Below, piece after piece: positions 5,540 to 5,892 of a DNA stretch of 5,892 bases. Origin of the DNA: an uncultured Eubacteriales bacterium (GTDB taxonomy: Bacteria; Bacillota; Clostridia; Oscillospirales; CAG-272); contig CAKSJC010000114.1 of the NCBI GenBank assembly GCA_934462885.1, positions 1-5,892 of the forward strand. Reading direction: 5' to 3'. How positions within the stretch are numbered: position 1 is the stretch's first letter; every line of letters begins with the position of its first letter. Both the position numbers and the translations under genes were made by a program. The notes below the pieces were generated by a model. It was not told the DNA's origin. It was given only the letters and a program-made list of their open reading frames with translations, and did not search any database.

Positions 5540-5677
5540 TCAGCATTCTTCGTTTTCTTCGTTTCTTTTGTTCTGATTCTTATTCTGATTTTGGTTTTTG
5601 TTTTGATTTTTGTTCTGGTTCTGATTTTTGTTCTGGTTCAGCTGGTTTTGATTCTGATTGTTCTGATTACGATCCAT
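5540..5677 (-). CDS. Asn/Gln/Lys-rich repetitive mini-protein (45 residues)
   Basis: This short minus-strand frame encodes 45 residues beginning MDRNQNNQNQNQ. Residues 4-36 are almost strict alternation of Asn with Gln or Lys (NQNK and NQ units, one Leu at 13). The tail is KRNEENEEC, ending in a single Cys. The ATG (5675-5677) has CGGAG (minus strand, 5692-5688) 10 bases upstream. Codon use varies (AAT/AAC, CAG/CAA, AAA/AAG) while the residues stay fixed, which suggests the protein is selected and this is not simple DNA slippage. It lies downstream of an SLH-protein end on the same strand and finishes at the bidirectional terminator. It has no membrane segment and should be highly hydrophilic and disordered. 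I do not recognise the family. Asn/Gln-rich small spore proteins or coat proteins are possible relatives by composition only. The opposite strand reads as an Ile/Leu/Val-rich frame, which is a shadow. Confidence 0.65.
   Translation of the reverse strand: MDRNQNNQNQNQLNQNKNQNQNKNQNKNQNQNKNQNKRNEENEEC
5604..5639. repeat. Tandem 18-bp repeat inside the Asn/Gln-rich ORF
   Basis: TGATTTTTGTTCTGGTTC occurs twice without a mismatch, at 5604-5621 and 5622-5639 (plus strand). Each copy encodes six residues of the NQNKNQ kind on the minus strand. The surrounding coding region has a weaker 6-base period (Asn-Gln/Lys). Confidence 0.9.
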
Positions 5678-5687
5678 TTTAACTATA

Positions 5688-5712
5688 CTCCGTTTTTTCG
5701 GAAATTTTTCCG
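5688..5712 (-). promoter_or_regulatory. Possible ribosome-site-masking hairpin before the Asn/Gln-rich ORF
   Basis: On the minus strand, CGGAAA-AA-TTTCCG (5712-5699) is a near-perfect palindrome. Its right part TTCCG (5703-5699) can instead pair, across a six-A loop, with CGGAG (5692-5688), the ORF's Shine-Dalgarno site (five pairs, one G-U). The two pairings exclude each other, so one fold would mask the ribosome site. Regulation is inferred from complementarity only. Confidence 0.35.
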
Positions 5713-5786
5713 TGTTCTTTTGCTTTTTTATTTCCTCAGGGTACGCATATATTATTTAACATTTTATAGAGTAATATACGCTTTTT

Positions 5787-5892
5787 TTATTTTATACCGT
5801 ATATTTTTTTAACGCACAAAAGAATTTCGGCAGTCTGAGCTCGGCTTAGTACGGCGTTCGGAGAAATATTACCCTCTCCGGTACCCTTAAAT
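5787..5892 (-). CDS. S-layer homology (SLH) domain protein, C-terminal fragment
   Basis: The right edge holds the last 34 codons and the TAA stop (5789-5787) of a minus-strand gene that enters from outside the window. The translation contains GTGEGNISPNAVLSRAQTAEIL, then a short tail ending KKIYGIK. The G.G.ISPN..LSRAQ.A.IL pattern is the second half of an SLH repeat (usual form G..F.P...ITRAE.A..L). SLH repeats, normally three in tandem, anchor surface proteins non-covalently to secondary cell wall polymers such as pyruvylated glycans. The TRAE/TRAQ core reads SRAQ here. As it is at the C-terminus, the rest of the protein (enzyme or adhesin part and earlier SLH repeats) would lie to the right and cannot be seen. 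The next gene on this strand is the Asn/Gln-rich mini-ORF, 109 bases downstream. Confidence 0.8.
   Translation of the reverse strand, partial: FKGTGEGNISPNAVLSRAQTAEILLCVKKIYGIK
5791..5819 (-). promoter_or_regulatory. Candidate promoter of the Asn/Gln-rich ORF
   Basis: On the minus strand, TTGTGC (5819-5814) and TATAAA (5796-5791) are 17 bases apart, inside the last codons of the SLH gene. The leader would be about 105 bases. The -35 matches only at TTG, so co-transcription with the SLH gene is equally possible; no terminator separates them. Confidence 0.3.

Noticed and set aside
5391..5576. Plus-strand ORF of 61 codons starting at the base after the LRR gene stop
   Set aside because: It runs through the bidirectional terminator and the inverted repeat, has no Shine-Dalgarno site and no recognisable sequence.
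5477..5812. Plus-strand open frame of 111 codons rich in Ile, Leu, Val and Phe, like a membrane protein
   Set aside because: It is the antisense of the Asn/Gln/Lys codons (AAY CAR AAR) of the minus-strand ORF and of A-rich leader and SLH codons. It starts inside a terminator hairpin and has no ribosome site.

Overview
The window looks like chromosome of an A+T-rich, low-GC, Gram-positive, endospore-forming bacterium of the Clostridia type. The reasons are a PdaA-type spore-cortex deacetylase, a MecA-family adaptor, a ProX-type Ala-tRNA(Pro) editing protein, an S-layer-homology (SLH) protein end, Shine-Dalgarno sites of the GGAG/AGG type, SigA-like promoters, and frequent ATA and AGA codons. 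No mobile element, CRISPR array, tRNA or rRNA was seen.

Layout. Positions 1-132 (minus strand) hold the first 44 codons of argG (argininosuccinate synthase). It is read leftward from a good SigA-type promoter that overlaps two candidate arginine-repressor boxes. A 293-base divergent intergenic region separates it from a two-gene plus-strand operon (426-2141). This encodes a PdaA-like deacetylase with a long charged linker and then a compact CE4/NodB-fold deacetylase with a full catalytic motif set. The operon closes with a clean intrinsic terminator (2153-2183). A strong promoter (2215-2243) then drives a single-gene unit for a ProX/YbaK-type aminoacyl-tRNA deacylase (2374-2958), again with a terminator. 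Next comes a MecA-like Clp adaptor (start best placed at 3138, not at the upstream ATG at 3093). It is followed by a large membrane protein (3876-5390) with an unrecognised N-terminal domain, a RanBP2-like cysteine cluster, one transmembrane helix, a TPR-like segment and six BspA-type leucine-rich repeats.

The right end is transcribed leftward. The last ~34 codons of an SLH-domain protein (5787-5892) are followed by a 45-residue ORF (5540-5677) made almost wholly of alternating Asn-Gln/Lys and ending in Cys. It meets the leucine-rich-repeat gene at a bidirectional terminator (5449-5501). On the opposite strand this ORF reads as a long hydrophobic open frame, which is an artefact of the repeat.

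Functional theme. Apart from argG, the ProX editing enzyme and MecA, the genes concern the cell envelope: two peptidoglycan deacetylases, a membrane-anchored surface leucine-rich-repeat protein and an SLH protein. The items most worth a second look are the Asn/Gln-rich mini-protein and the zinc-cluster/TM/TPR/LRR architecture. I see no sign of a defence or mobile system.
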